NCBI GenBank assembly: GCA_938023735.1
Contig: CALJDK010000153.1
Span: 1-53,907, forward strand
DNA: 53,907 nt
Reading direction: 5' to 3'
Source of the DNA: an uncultured Acidimicrobiales bacterium
GTDB lineage: Bacteria > Actinomycetota > Acidimicrobiia > Acidimicrobiales > SHLQ01
Shown in pieces: positions 1 through 9,277 of the stretch. Each line of letters starts with the position of its first letter. Positions within the stretch are counted from its first letter, which is position 1. The position numbers were made by a program, and so were the translations under genes. Under the pieces are notes generated by a model that was not told the DNA's origin, did no database searches, and saw only the letters and a list, made by a program, of their open reading frames with translations.

Positions 1-158
1 GGTACAACCGCCATTGGGGCCAGATAGAACGGCGCCCGAAAGGCCATACCTTTGCCTTCGAACTGCGGCAGGTTTGGAAACGCGACACTGAACGCAATGG
101 CCACAACCAGCGCGATCCGGACCGCCCACAGCACCCGCTTCTGTGTTTCACTACCCAT
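1..158 (-). CDS. Partial membrane protein, N-terminal end only
   Basis: The reading frame is open from an ATG at 158 to the left edge, giving about 52 residues that begin MGSETQKRVLWAVRIALVVA. A short basic N-terminus is followed by a hydrophobic stretch (about residues 9-26) and then a Pro/Phe-rich segment, which fits a signal anchor or first membrane helix. A TAGGGT hexamer at 165-170 lies 6 nt before the ATG, which supports this start and suggests a leaderless transcript. The rest of the gene lies outside the window and I do not recognise the family. Function unknown. Confidence 0.6.
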   Translation of the reverse strand, partial: MGSETQKRVLWAVRIALVVAIAFSVAFPNLPQFEGKGMAFRAPFYLAPMAVV

Positions 159-164
159 CGCCTG

Positions 165-170
165 ACCCTA
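165..170 (-). promoter_or_regulatory. -10 hexamer of the partial membrane protein gene
   Basis: TAGGGT, 6-nt spacer, then the ATG at 158 on the minus strand. There is no leader long enough for a Shine-Dalgarno site. Confidence 0.45.
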
Positions 171-289
171 ACCGGGGAGTTGTTCTCCACAATCGATGTC
201 TTGCGGTTCTATCGGCCTGACGTGGTGTTTCTTCAGCTCGTCTTGATATCGCTCGACGCTTGCTCGGCCCTCCCGACGAGCGTTCGAAG

Positions 290-295
290 TAGATT
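290..295 (+). promoter_or_regulatory. -10 hexamer of the methyltransferase at 304
   Basis: TAGATT with an 8-nt spacer to the GTG at 304. No purine-rich ribosome binding site lies between them. Confidence 0.45.
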
Positions 296-303
296 GAGTT
301 CTG

Positions 304-930
304 GTGGCTGAACCTATCGATCACAGAACCCGCTCCGACCTGCGAGCCTTCTACGAAGAAGAGGCGCGCCTTCGCCTTCGGAAGCCGCTGAAGGGCAAAC
401 GAGTGGAGTTGCGGAATGAGTTTCTCGAGCAACTTGGTCGGGAGCGGTGTGCTTCGGTGCTCGACTTTGGGTCGGGTCCGGGCGGCGATGGTGCGGCCTT
501 TGAGGAAGCGGGGCATCGGTATTTGGGAATCGATCTCGCTCATGGCAACGGGGTGCTGGCCGCAGAGGCGGGACTCACCGTTCTTCAGAGTTCTCTCGAC
601 GCGCCGCCTTTGCGACCCGAGTCATTCGACGCAGGCTGGTCGATGAGCGCGTTGATGCATGTGCCCGAGCGCCATGTGGTGGACACGTTGAGCCAGATGG
701 TTGTGCCGTTGCGGAGCGGTGCGCCGCTGTCGGTTGGCCTCTGGGGAGGTAGCGCCGGAGATGTGCAAGGAACCGAGGCGATCGAGGGTCATCGTCGACT
801 CTTTAGTCTTCGTTCAGTCGAAGCAAACGCCGAACTGTTTGCAACCTGCAACGCTGTCGAATCGCAGCAACGCTGGGATCTTGGGCCCGAGATGTGGGAG
901 TACCAGGTGTTCCTGTTGCGGGTTCCCTAG
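304..930 (+). CDS. Class I SAM-dependent methyltransferase
   Basis: A 208-residue protein with a Rossmann-fold methyltransferase core. Motif I is VLDFGSGPG (residues 52-60), and the acidic end of strand 2 is GIDLA (75-79). A DxGWSMSALMHV-like motif IV region and a C-terminal part resembling small cytosolic methyltransferases follow. It would transfer a methyl group from S-adenosylmethionine, but the acceptor cannot be told from sequence. The GTG start is chosen because it directly follows a -10-like hexamer. Its stop codon overlaps by 4 bp the stop of the convergent amidohydrolase gene, so the two transcripts must run into each other. No neighbour fixes its role. Confidence 0.8.
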   Translation: MAEPIDHRTRSDLRAFYEEEARLRLRKPLKGKRVELRNEFLEQLGRERCASVLDFGSGPGGDGAAFEEAGHRYLGIDLAHGNGVLAAEAGLTVLQSSLDAPPLRPESFDAGWSMSALMHVPERHVVDTLSQMVVPLRSGAPLSVGLWGGSAGDVQGTEAIEGHRRLFSLRSVEANAELFATCNAVESQQRWDLGPEMWEYQVFLLRVP

Positions 931-2261
931 TTTCCGGCCACCTGACGCCCATCGACCCAGACGGCGTCGATGTCGTCGGCGGTGGTGAGCCGGACAATCT
1001 TTTCGAAGACTCGGGCATCGGGGGCATCGGCCGAACTTCCCGGAGGAGTCCCGTCGCCGAACGATTGTGCCCGGACCGCAATGGCATCGAATCGGCGCCC
1101 TACCTCGAGAAGACCGATCGGCCGGTCGAGCACGGTCGCACCGCCCATCGTGGCCATCCAAAACGCGGTGACCGCGTCGATGCGGCTTTCGGGCACGCCG
1201 CGGCTATCGGCACGAATCGATGCGTCGACACCGTCCTCGAGCTGGCGCGACGCGTTGATTGCGTGTGCGGCGTTGGCAAACAACGATTGGCTCGGCCCAC
1301 CAGCAATGTCGGTGCCGAGACCCACCGAAACACCGGCAGCCAATGCACGTCGAGCGGGAAACACGGCGTCGCCGAAGTAGGTGTTGGAGAGCGGGCAGTG
1401 AGCGATGCCAGCCCTGTTTGCAGCAATGGTGTGCATATCGGCGTCGCTGATGTGCCCAGCATGCGCCAACACAGTCGACGGCCGGAGCAGCCCAAAGGAA
1501 TCGAGCGCTTCGGTGTCGCTCATACCGCACCGATCGAAGACGTACTGGTGTTCCCAATCGCTTTCGGAGCAGTGGGTTTGTACGAGCGTGCCGGTGTCGT
1601 GAGCGAGTTTGGCCAGGCCGGTCAAGAGCTCGTCGGTGCAGGCGGGAATGAAGCGTGGGGTCACGATCGGCTCGACCAGCGGGCTCTCCAAGGCCCGAAT
1701 CTGCGCAATCGAGTCGGCGCTGGCGGCCAGTGCTTCTTCCACTGAGTTGTCTCGGTACCACTCGGGGGTGCCGTCGGGGTGATCCATCGCAACCCGCCCA
1801 ACGAAAGCCCGTTGCCCAACTCGCGCACACGTGGCGGCCAACGCCGTGGTGGCGGGGTTGTGCGTCGACCCGTAGTACACGCCTGTGGTGGTGCCGTTGG
1901 CCAACAATGTCGGCACCATGTCGTCCCACACGGTTTGGGCAAAGTCCTCGTCGGCAAAGCCGGCTTCCAGTGGGAACGTGTAGGCAAAGAGCCATTCTTC
2001 GAGCGGCATGTCGAGCCCAGTGCCGAGCTGCGGCCATTGCGGTGCATGGATATGCAGGTCGATGAGGCCGGGCAGCAGAACATGGTTGCTGTCGAGAACC
2101 GCATCGGGTTCGCCCAAAAACTCTGTCGCTGGGGTGATCGACGCAATCAGCCCACCAATGACCTCGACCACAACATCGTGAAGCACCTCGAGTCGTTCGG
2201 CGGTGGGCGTCTGCATGATGGTCGCCCGAAGCCTGAGGGTGTTGTCGGTCGTTGAAGCCAC
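927..2261 (-). CDS. guaD: Amidohydrolase, probable guanine deaminase
   Basis: A 444-residue TIM-barrel metal-dependent hydrolase. The metal site is visible: HIH at 70-72, H230 in THCSES, H267/H270 in AHAGH, and D318 in GLGTDIAGG. The stretch after the first His pair (APQWPQLGTGLDMPLEEWL) is the pattern I associate with guanine deaminases, which turn guanine into xanthine in purine salvage; other TRZ/ATZ-type deaminases are the alternative. Length matches the family (about 430-450). The start is uncertain: GTG at 2261 keeps the usual N-terminal beta-sandwich strand, and an inner ATG at 2216 is possible. No purine genes are adjacent. Confidence 0.75.
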   Translation of the reverse strand: MASTTDNTLRLRATIMQTPTAERLEVLHDVVVEVIGGLIASITPATEFLGEPDAVLDSNHVLLPGLIDLHIHAPQWPQLGTGLDMPLEEWLFAYTFPLEAGFADEDFAQTVWDDMVPTLLANGTTTGVYYGSTHNPATTALAATCARVGQRAFVGRVAMDHPDGTPEWYRDNSVEEALAASADSIAQIRALESPLVEPIVTPRFIPACTDELLTGLAKLAHDTGTLVQTHCSESDWEHQYVFDRCGMSDTEALDSFGLLRPSTVLAHAGHISDADMHTIAANRAGIAHCPLSNTYFGDAVFPARRALAAGVSVGLGTDIAGGPSQSLFANAAHAINASRQLEDGVDASIRADSRGVPESRIDAVTAFWMATMGGATVLDRPIGLLEVGRRFDAIAVRAQSFGDGTPPGSSADAPDARVFEKIVRLTTADDIDAVWVDGRQVAGN

Positions 2262-2334
2262 GGGGGCATTCGATCAGACGATCGAACCGCAAGCGAAACC
2301 GAAAAAGTACGCACGTTAGGGGTAGAACGTTGGG

Positions 2335-2829
2335 GTGACTGATGAGCAGCGTGGTTCTGAGCCGTTTCGGGTTTGTTTTGTTTGTTTGGGCAACATCTGC
2401 CGGTCGCCAACCGCTGAAGGGTTGATGGGTCACCTCGTGGCCGAGACCGGTTCGGCCGTCGAGGTCGACAGTGCTGGCACTGGCGGATACCACAATGGTT
2501 CGGGCCCCGACCCTCGAAGCGCGGCCGAAGCGGCGAAACACGGCATCGACATCGCGGCGCAACAAAGTCGTCAGGTACACGCCGGGGACTTTGCCTACTT
2601 CGACCTGCTCGTTGCCATGGACGAGTCGAATCTCACCAACCTGCTCGATCTGGCACCAAACACCGACGCCGCCACCAAGGTACGAAGGCTGCGAGAGTTC
2701 GACCCGGAAGCCAACGGCGACCTCGATGTTCCCGACCCGTACTACGAGGACGGATTCGACGGGGTGTTTGCCATGATCGAGCGTTCGTGCTGCGAGCTGC
2801 TGCGCTGTATCGAGGACGGCGAGATCTAG
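2335..2829 (+). CDS. Low-molecular-weight protein tyrosine phosphatase
   Basis: A 164-residue cytosolic phosphatase of the LMW-PTP family, which dephosphorylates phosphotyrosine through a cysteinyl-phosphate intermediate. The signature CX5R loop reads CLGNICRS with catalytic C17 and R23. The general acid is D134 in the late DPYYEDG motif, typical of this family. Length matches the usual 150-165. The GTG start follows TAGAAC (2323-2328) by 6 nt, so it may be leaderless. The gene converges with the next methyltransferase and the two stops overlap by 4 bp. Target proteins are unknown. Confidence 0.9.
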   Translation: MTDEQRGSEPFRVCFVCLGNICRSPTAEGLMGHLVAETGSAVEVDSAGTGGYHNGSGPDPRSAAEAAKHGIDIAAQQSRQVHAGDFAYFDLLVAMDESNLTNLLDLAPNTDAATKVRRLREFDPEANGDLDVPDPYYEDGFDGVFAMIERSCCELLRCIEDGEI

Positions 2830-3422
2830 CCAGGCCGCCGCAAAATGGCCAGATACTGATCGCCATCGTCGATGGACTCGAGATCCCACGGAAGGTCGTT
2901 GAGAAGATCGGTAAGCACCGCCGGTGCGATAACGCTGATCTCGGGGTCGTCGCCGTGTCGGCCGCAAAGCGCAGTGCGACTTATGGGATGAAACACCGCC
3001 AGCCGAGCGCCCGGCACCGCAACTCGGGCAAGCTCGATCAAGGTCATGCTGGGATCGGGGAGGTGGGGTAGGAGCCCGGCGGCCAAGATGCCGTGAAACC
3101 GTTGGTCGGGAAGCGACGTATTGAGCACGTCGCTCACGAACAGACCGGCATCGTCATGTCGGCCAAGTCGGCGGGCTTCGGACAGCATCTCTGGTGTGGC
3201 GTCGAAGCCCGCCACGGTGCCATCGGCGCCAACAACCGAGCGCATGTAGGGGATGGCTCGACCCGTACCGCAGCCTGCATCGAGGACCGAATCGCCTTCG
3301 ACCAGATGCAGTGCGTCGACCGCTGAAGCGAACAACGGGTCATCGTCGGGAAAGCGGTCTTCCCAACCCTGGGCGCGGCTCGCGAAGAACTCTTGGGTGT
3401 CGGCGAGGTCGCGAACAGGCAT
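2826..3422 (-). CDS. Class I SAM-dependent methyltransferase
   Basis: A 198-residue small-molecule methyltransferase. Motif I is VLDAGCGTG (residues 47-55), followed by the acidic strand-2 end in GFDATPEML and a downstream LPDPSMTLIELARV segment. This resembles the UbiE/COQ5-like or generic Methyltransf_11 group, but no substrate can be assigned. The ATG at 3422 is supported by a TACGCT hexamer 6 nt upstream (3429-3434). It is unrelated in sequence to the methyltransferase at 304 beyond the common core. Confidence 0.8.
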   Translation of the reverse strand: MPVRDLADTQEFFASRAQGWEDRFPDDDPLFASAVDALHLVEGDSVLDAGCGTGRAIPYMRSVVGADGTVAGFDATPEMLSEARRLGRHDDAGLFVSDVLNTSLPDQRFHGILAAGLLPHLPDPSMTLIELARVAVPGARLAVFHPISRTALCGRHGDDPEISVIAPAVLTDLLNDLPWDLESIDDGDQYLAILRRPG

Positions 3423-3428
3423 ACCGGC

Positions 3429-3434
3429 AGCGTA
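3429..3434 (-). promoter_or_regulatory. -10 hexamer of the methyltransferase at 3422
   Basis: TACGCT, 6-nt spacer GCCGGT, ATG at 3422 on the minus strand. Confidence 0.45.
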
Positions 3435-3554
3435 GAGGTCGGCGCTGACACGGCCTATTCGGCCGGATCTGGGGAATGGCCTCCTACGCTGGAGGGGTTA
3501 CTTCGGCCTACCCCTCGGGTCCTGGCGACCCAACCCCGCCCCCAGGAGAGAACT

Positions 3555-4574
3555 ATGCAGCTCGGAATGATCGGTCTCGGACGAATGGGCGCCAATATGG
3601 TGCGCCGTCTTATGCGTGAGGGGCACGAGTGTGTTGTCTATGACGTCAACGCCGACTCGATCGCTGAGCTTGCCGGTGAAGGAGCCACGGGCGCCGAAAG
3701 TCTGGCGGCCATGGTGGAAGCGATGCCGGCGCCGCGATCGATCTGGATCATGGTTCCGGCCGCCTATGTCGACGGGGTCATCGCCGATCTCGCACCGCTG
3801 TTGAGCGACGACGACACCATCATCGATGGCGGAAACTCCTACTACCGCGACGATGTCGATCGGGCTGCCACGCTCGGCGACTCGGGCATTCACTACCTCG
3901 ACGTCGGTACCAGCGGCGGCGTTTTCGGTCTTGAACGCGGCTACAGCCTGATGATCGGCGGCGACGATGTCGCCGTCGAGCGGATGGTTCCAATCTTTCA
4001 GTCGCTGGCCCCTGGCATCGAGGCTGCCGAACGCACGCCTGGCATGGAGGGCGATCCGCATCCGGGCGAGGAAGGCTGGCTGCACTGCGGCATCGCCGGC
4101 AGCGGTCACTTCGTGAAGATGGTCCACAACGGCATTGAGTACGGCATGATGGCCGCGCTTGCCGAGGGTCTCGGAATTCTCGAACAAGCCGGAATGGGCC
4201 GTGAAGATCGACCCATCGATGCCGAAACCACCCCGCAGCGCGATCAGAAGTACTTCCAGATGGATATCCCGATTCCCGCTGTTGCCGAGGTGTGGCGTCG
4301 GGGAAGCGTGATCTCTTCGTGGCTGGTTGACCTCACGGCAAAGGCGCTGCATCAAGACCCGAACCTCGACAACTTCGAAGGCAACGTGTCGGATTCGGGT
4401 GAAGGACGTTGGACCGTTCTGGCCGCGATCCAGGCAGGTGTTCCTGCGCCGGTCATCACGGCGTCGCTCTACCAACGCTTCTCTAGCCGGGGCCGGTCGG
4501 ACTTCTCCGACAAGACTGTTTCTGCAATGCGCAAAGAATTCGGTGGCCACCACGAGAAGAAGGACGATCACTAG
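3555..4574 (+). CDS. gnd: 6-phosphogluconate dehydrogenase, decarboxylating (short type)
   Basis: A 339-residue enzyme that oxidises and decarboxylates 6-phosphogluconate to ribulose 5-phosphate, the last oxidative step of the pentose phosphate pathway. The Rossmann glycine motif is GLGRMG (7-12). Catalytic residues K188, N192 and E195 sit in the [14 protein letters not shown] block with the spacing of the classical enzyme. The strand-2 end carries Asp (VVYD, residue 30) rather than the Asn-Arg-Thr of NADP enzymes, which suggests NAD+ use (inference). This is the short form lacking the long C-terminal helical domain. ATG 3555 is preceded by AGGAGAG; the open frame extends upstream but without homology. 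Its stop overlaps the start of zwf by 1 nt. Confidence 0.92.
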   Translation: MQLGMIGLGRMGANMVRRLMREGHECVVYDVNADSIAELAGEGATGAESLAAMVEAMPAPRSIWIMVPAAYVDGVIADLAPLLSDDDTIIDGGNSYYRDDVDRAATLGDSGIHYLDVGTSGGVFGLERGYSLMIGGDDVAVERMVPIFQSLAPGIEAAERTPGMEGDPHPGEEGWLHCGIAGSGHFVKMVHNGIEYGMMAALAEGLGILEQAGMGREDRPIDAETTPQRDQKYFQMDIPIPAVAEVWRRGSVISSWLVDLTAKALHQDPNLDNFEGNVSDSGEGRWTVLAAIQAGVPAPVITASLYQRFSSRGRSDFSDKTVSAMRKEFGGHHEKKDDH

Positions 4575-5977
4575 TGGCCATCAAAGGACGCGAGGCCCCG
4601 GTTGCCGACGCCCTGGTGATGTTTGGCATCACCGGCGATTTGGCCCGCAAGAAGCTCTTTCCGGCGCTCTATGAGTTAGTGCAGGACGGAACGCTCGACG
4701 GCACCCCCATCATCGGTGTTGCCCGCAGCGACTGGACAGCTGACGACCTTTGCAACCGGGCGCGCGAATCGCTCGAGGGTCGCGACGAAGCCGGCATCGC
4801 CAAGCTGTGCTCGCAACTCGACTACGTGCGGGGCGACTACAACGCACCCGAAACGTTCAAGAAACTGGCCGTGGCACTCGACGGCGCCAAGGTTCCCGTG
4901 TCGTTTCTTGCGATCCCGCCCAGCCTATTCGACGAGGTAGTGGAAGGTCTGGCAAGCGCTGGTCTTACCGAGAACGGGCGAGTTGTGGTGGAAAAGCCGT
5001 TCGGCCGAGATCACGAGTCGGCGGTCGAGCTTAACGACATCCTGCACAAGCATCTGCGAGAAGAGCAGATCTACCGCATCGACCACTTTCTCGGGAAAGA
5101 GCCGGTGCAGAACATCCTGGTGTTCCGCTTTGCGAACGCGCTGTTCGAGCCGATCTGGAACCGCCACTATGTCAGCAGCGTGCGCATCACCATGGCCGAG
5201 TCATTTGGCATCGAAGGGCGCGGCCGTTTCTATGACCCCGTCGGAGCGGTACGCGATGTCGTGCAAAACCACCTGTTGCAGATGGTGGCTCTACTCGCGA
5301 TGGAACCGCCAGCGTCGGCCGACGCCGGAGCGCTGCGCGACGAGAAGGTCAAGATCTTCAAGGCGATCCGACCCATCGAGCCCGAGCAGGTTATCCGAGG
5401 TCAATACGAGGGTTACCACGATGAAGAGGGTGTCGAACCGGGTAGCGATACCGAAACGTTCGCGGCGATGCGGTTCGAAATCGACTCGTTTCGCTGGGCT
5501 GGTGTGCCGTTTCTGATCCGGGCCGGCAAGGGCATGGCCGAGACGGTCACCGAGGCCACCATCGAGTTCAAGGCCCCACCCCGCCTGCTGTTTGCCGATG
5601 ACGACAATGAACCGACCCCAAACATGTTGACGTTCCAGATGAAACCCGACGACGAGATCCGAATCAGTCTGCAGGCAAAGGTTCCCGGTTCCGAGATGGT
5701 GAGCCGCAATGTCGAGCTGAGCGTTGACTACGAAAAGGCACTCGGCGGCGAAGGCCCCGACGCCTACGAGCGGCTATTGCACGATGCGCTGTTGGGCGAC
5801 CCCCGACTCTTTGCTCGCCAGGACGGAGTTGAGGAAGCGTGGCGAATCGTTGAGCCGCTGCTCGACCATCCCAACCCGGTGGTGCCGTATCCGAAAGGAA
5901 GCTGGGGACCCGATGAAGCCGATTCGGTTCTGCCCGGCGATGCCTGTTGGAACTGGTCGATCCTTGGCGAGTGCTAG
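4574..5977 (+). CDS. zwf: Glucose-6-phosphate 1-dehydrogenase
   Basis: A 467-residue enzyme that oxidises glucose 6-phosphate to 6-phosphogluconolactone, entering the oxidative pentose phosphate pathway. The N-terminal nucleotide site reads [12 protein letters not shown] (17-28). The signature substrate motif RIDHFLGKE lies at 168-176, with the catalytic His expected further on. Length is typical (460-510). The GTG start overlaps the TAG of gnd by one base, implying translational coupling in a gnd-zwf-pgl operon. No opcA gene is next to it, unlike in many Actinobacteria. Confidence 0.95.
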   Translation: MAIKGREAPVADALVMFGITGDLARKKLFPALYELVQDGTLDGTPIIGVARSDWTADDLCNRARESLEGRDEAGIAKLCSQLDYVRGDYNAPETFKKLAVALDGAKVPVSFLAIPPSLFDEVVEGLASAGLTENGRVVVEKPFGRDHESAVELNDILHKHLREEQIYRIDHFLGKEPVQNILVFRFANALFEPIWNRHYVSSVRITMAESFGIEGRGRFYDPVGAVRDVVQNHLLQMVALLAMEPPASADAGALRDEKVKIFKAIRPIEPEQVIRGQYEGYHDEEGVEPGSDTETFAAMRFEIDSFRWAGVPFLIRAGKGMAETVTEATIEFKAPPRLLFADDDNEPTPNMLTFQMKPDDEIRISLQAKVPGSEMVSRNVELSVDYEKALGGEGPDAYERLLHDALLGDPRLFARQDGVEEAWRIVEPLLDHPNPVVPYPKGSWGPDEADSVLPGDACWNWSILGEC

Positions 5978-5998
5978 TGGTGTCCTTTCTGGTGTCCA

Positions 5999-6679
5999 AT
6001 GAAGATTGAAGTGCTCGACAATAAAGAGTCGCTGGCGATCCGGGCCACCCATCTCATCGCCGGGTACGCCGAGCAGGCCATCGCCGAATCGGGCTCGTTC
6101 ACCTTTGCGGTGAGCGGCGGTTCGACACCGAAACGAATGCTCGAACTCTTGGCGGTGAACACCGACATCGACTGGCCCAACGTTCACCTGTTTCAGGTCG
6201 ATGAACGGATTGCTCCAGCAGGAGAACCCGACCGCAACCTCAACATGTTGCTGCCGCTGTTGCTGAAGGTGCCGCTGGGCAGCTTCACCCCGATGGATGT
6301 CGAAGCCGAGAATCTGGATGATGCGTCAGCGGCTTACCAGACTCGCCTGGCCGAGGTCGCTGGTAAGCCGCCGGTGCTCGACTTGGTGCAGCTGGGTCTG
6401 GGATCTGATGGCCATACCGCATCATTGATCCCCGGTGACCCGGTGCTCGAGGTCGCCGACCGTGACGTGGCGATCACCGGCCAGTACCAGGGCCGGCAAC
6501 GGATGACCCTCACGTGGCCCATCATCGACCGGTCGGCCGCGCAACTCTGGCTGATCGCCGGCGAGTCCAAAAAGTCGGCGGTGCAACAGTTCTTTGTCGA
6601 CGACCCAGCAATCCCAGCTTCGCTGGTCACGAAGGATCGGGCCCAGGTGCTCATCGACGAAGCAGCCTCGGGGATCTAG
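5999..6679 (+). CDS. pgl: 6-phosphogluconolactonase
   Basis: A 226-residue member of the NagB/DevB-type lactonases, which hydrolyses 6-phosphogluconolactone to 6-phosphogluconate, the step between Zwf and Gnd. Family motifs visible are the phosphate-binding AVSGGSTPKRML segment, FQVDERI, and GLGSDGHTASLIPG. Length fits the usual 225-250. It starts 21 bp after the zwf stop and closes the three-gene operon, so all three oxidative-branch enzymes are made together. Confidence 0.93.
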   Translation: MKIEVLDNKESLAIRATHLIAGYAEQAIAESGSFTFAVSGGSTPKRMLELLAVNTDIDWPNVHLFQVDERIAPAGEPDRNLNMLLPLLLKVPLGSFTPMDVEAENLDDASAAYQTRLAEVAGKPPVLDLVQLGLGSDGHTASLIPGDPVLEVADRDVAITGQYQGRQRMTLTWPIIDRSAAQLWLIAGESKKSAVQQFFVDDPAIPASLVTKDRAQVLIDEAASGI

Positions 6680-6743
6680 CGAACCGGCGAGCCCGTAGCG
6701 GCCGACATCGGCACGGATCCGGCGAACCTGCGACCATGGTCAC

Positions 6744-8777
6744 ATGTCTGACCCGCTGCTCGAACCCTTTGCGCTGAAGCATCTACAGCTTCGCAATCGC
6801 ATCTTTTCCTCGGCGCATGAACCGGCCTACTCCGAAGGGGGCATGCCCACCGACCGGTACCGGCTCTATCACGAAGAGAAGGCCAAGGGTGGTGTTGCGC
6901 TCACGATGACCGCCGGGTCGGCGGTGGTGGCAGAGGATAGTCCGCCGTCGTTTGGCAACCTCCACGCGTACGACGATGCCATCGTGCCGTGGATCCAGCG
7001 CCTCACCGATTCGGTGCACGAACACGGGTCGGCGTGCATGATTCAGCTGTCGCATCTGGGTCGGCGAACGAGTTGGTCGCACGACGACTGGCTGCCGGTG
7101 GTGGCACCGTCGCCGCTCCGCGAACCCGCCCACCGGTCGATCCCCAAGGAGGCCGAGGATTGGGATATCGAGCGGCTCATTGGCAAATACGCCGATGCCG
7201 CCGAGCGCATGCAGGCTGGCGGGATGGACGGCATCGAGCTTGAGTCCTATGGCCACCTGTTTGATGCCTGGTGGTCGCCAGCCACCAACCAACGCTCCGA
7301 CGAATGGGGCGCTACCCACGAGCAGCGACTCCGGTTTCCGTGGCTGGTGCTGGAGGCAATCAGGGAACGGGTGGGGGCCGAGTTCATCGTTGGCTTACGA
7401 ATGGCCATCGACGAGACCGTGCCCGGAGGTGTCGACCAGAACGTAGGCCTCGAGATTCTGGCCAAGCTTGAAGCCGACGGCCTCATCGATTTCATTAACG
7501 TCATCCGCGGAATTACCTACACCGACGTGTTGCTGAGCGAGGTCATTCCGATCCACGGCATGCCCGCCGCGCCGCATCTGGACTTCACCGGAATGGTGCG
7601 CGAGGCCACCGACCTGCCGGTGTTGCACGCCTCGAAGATCGACGACGTGGCAACGGCCCGGCACGCTATCCGGGAAGGCAAAGTGGACCTGGTCGGCATG
7701 ACCCGGGCGCATATGGCCGACCCCCACATCGTGCGAAAGATCGTCGCCGGCGCCGAAGCGCAGATCAGGCCGTGCGTGGGGGCCACCTATTGCCTCGACC
7801 GCATCTATGAGGCAGGCGAGGCGCTGTGTATCCACAACGCGGCCACGAGTCGCGAAGGCTCGATGCCCCACGAAATTCCTAAGGCGACGGCCCCACGGCG
7901 AGTGGTGGTGGTTGGCGCGGGACCCGGTGGTCTTGAGGCGGCAAGGGTGGCCGCCGAGCGGGGGCACGAAACTATCGTGCTCGAAGCAATGCCGTGGGCG
8001 GGCGGCCAATTGAGGCTTGCGACCCGCAACCCTCGCCGGGTGGATCTGGCGGGAATTATCGACTGGCGGGTCGCCGAGCTCGAACGGCTCGGTGCCGACA
8101 TCCGATACGACACCTTCGCCGACGACGAGATGGTGCGCGCTCTTGACCCCGCGGTGGTCATTGTCGCGACGGGCGGCCAGCCGCAGGTGCCTGAACTGTC
8201 AGACGGAGTCGACCAGGTGGTGACCACCTGGGATGTGCTAGCTGGCGATGTGCGCCCCACAGGCAGCGTGGTGCTGTACGACGACCACGGCAGACATTCG
8301 GCCATGAGCGCCGCCGAGATGCTGGCCCGCTCGGGGTGCGATCTCGAGATCATCACGCCTGAACGGATGCTCGGTATCGATATTGGCGGCATGAACCATG
8401 TGCCCTACGCCCGGGCGTTCAACGAAACCGATACTCGGATCACTCTGAACCAACGGGTGCTTGCCGTTCGGCCCGAAGGCGGCAAACTCTGCGTCGAGAT
8501 CGGTAGCGATCACTCGGCCCACCGAGCGGTGCGCCATGTCGACACCGTGGTGGTCGATCACGGCACGCAACCCCTCGACGAGCTCTACTTTGCGTTGAAG
8601 CCAGGGTCGACCAACGGGGGAGCGGTGGACTACGGAGCGCTACTCGAGGGGCGGCCGCAAGCCATGGTGCGCAACCCTGAAGGATCGTTCCAGCTATTCC
8701 GTATCGGCGACGCCGTGGCGAGTCGAAACATCCACGCAGCGATCTACGACGCGCTTCGGTTGGTGAAGGACCTCTAG
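6744..8777 (+). CDS. FMN/FeS/FAD NADH:flavin oxidoreductase, N-methylproline demethylase-like
   Basis: A 677-residue two-part flavoprotein of the trimethylamine dehydrogenase / 2,4-dienoyl-CoA reductase family. Residues 1 to about 340 form an Old-Yellow-Enzyme FMN barrel. An iron-sulfur segment with C344, C350 and C362 follows. From about 385 an FAD/NAD(H) module opens with VVVVGAGPGGLEAARV. The N-terminal block HEPAYSEGGMPTDRYRLYHE resembles proteins annotated in rhizobia as N-methylproline (stachydrine) demethylases, so oxidative N-demethylation of an amine is the best guess. Dienoyl-CoA reductase is less likely. The second Cys of the classical cluster motif is Ala347. Single gene, 64 bp after pgl. 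Confidence 0.75.
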   Translation: MSDPLLEPFALKHLQLRNRIFSSAHEPAYSEGGMPTDRYRLYHEEKAKGGVALTMTAGSAVVAEDSPPSFGNLHAYDDAIVPWIQRLTDSVHEHGSACMIQLSHLGRRTSWSHDDWLPVVAPSPLREPAHRSIPKEAEDWDIERLIGKYADAAERMQAGGMDGIELESYGHLFDAWWSPATNQRSDEWGATHEQRLRFPWLVLEAIRERVGAEFIVGLRMAIDETVPGGVDQNVGLEILAKLEADGLIDFINVIRGITYTDVLLSEVIPIHGMPAAPHLDFTGMVREATDLPVLHASKIDDVATARHAIREGKVDLVGMTRAHMADPHIVRKIVAGAEAQIRPCVGATYCLDRIYEAGEALCIHNAATSREGSMPHEIPKATAPRRVVVVGAGPGGLEAARVAAERGHETIVLEAMPWAGGQLRLATRNPRRVDLAGIIDWRVAELERLGADIRYDTFADDEMVRALDPAVVIVATGGQPQVPELSDGVDQVVTTWDVLAGDVRPTGSVVLYDDHGRHSAMSAAEMLARSGCDLEIITPERMLGIDIGGMNHVPYARAFNETDTRITLNQRVLAVRPEGGKLCVEIGSDHSAHRAVRHVDTVVVDHGTQPLDELYFALKPGSTNGGAVDYGALLEGRPQAMVRNPEGSFQLFRIGDAVASRNIHAAIYDALRLVKDL

Positions 8778-8789
8778 CGCAGCTTTGGA

Positions 8790-9221
8790 TTACCCGTGGG
8801 CGTCGGCCAGCTGAGCCACGCGTGGCATGGCGTTGACGACCTGATCCTTGGCGCTGCCCCGCAACTTCTCGTAGATCTTCACGGCGGTCTTGTTGTTGGC
8901 TTCGCCAGCCCGTTTGTCGGTGATGGCCAGCATCTCTTCGGCGATTGCATCGGCGTTGGTGGCGAAGTATCCCGGAACGTCTCCGGTGGTGCGAGCTTCG
9001 GCGAGTCGGGAATCGATGACCGGCGCAAACATCGGCATCATCCGCTCGATGTTCGAGGGCACAAAGTCGGGCTTGACCTTGGTGACGCTGCTGTACCCGG
9101 CACCGATTGCTTTGCCTTTCAAGCCAGATAGGTCAGAGACTTCTTCTTCAACTGCGGCGATTGCGTCGGCGGTGAGGGCGGCTTTGCGCGTGGGATCGGC
9201 GATGGCTTCGGCGAGGGACAT
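8790..9221 (-). CDS. DUF6918-like conserved protein
   Basis: A 143-residue, mostly helical soluble protein with no signal peptide. Its pattern (ADAIAAVEEEVSDLSGLKG, then an AIGAGYSSVTKVKP segment and a C-terminal KIYEKLRGSAKDQV helix) matches my recollection of the actinobacterial family DUF6918, whose function is unknown. The ATG at 9221 has an AGGAG ribosome binding site about 6 nt upstream. It converges with the oxidoreductase gene, the stops being 12 bp apart. Confidence 0.65.
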   Translation of the reverse strand: MSLAEAIADPTRKAALTADAIAAVEEEVSDLSGLKGKAIGAGYSSVTKVKPDFVPSNIERMMPMFAPVIDSRLAEARTTGDVPGYFATNADAIAEEMLAITDKRAGEANNKTAVKIYEKLRGSAKDQVVNAMPRVAQLADAHG

Positions 9222-9277
9222 GGGGGCTCCTGTGGGTAGACGCGAAAGACGAAGCCTTGAAGCTAGTCGATCCCTAG

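Noticed and set aside
1204..2967. 587-residue minus-strand frame across guaD and the phosphatase gene
   Set aside because: Arg-rich shadow frame. Both underlying genes have clear catalytic motifs.
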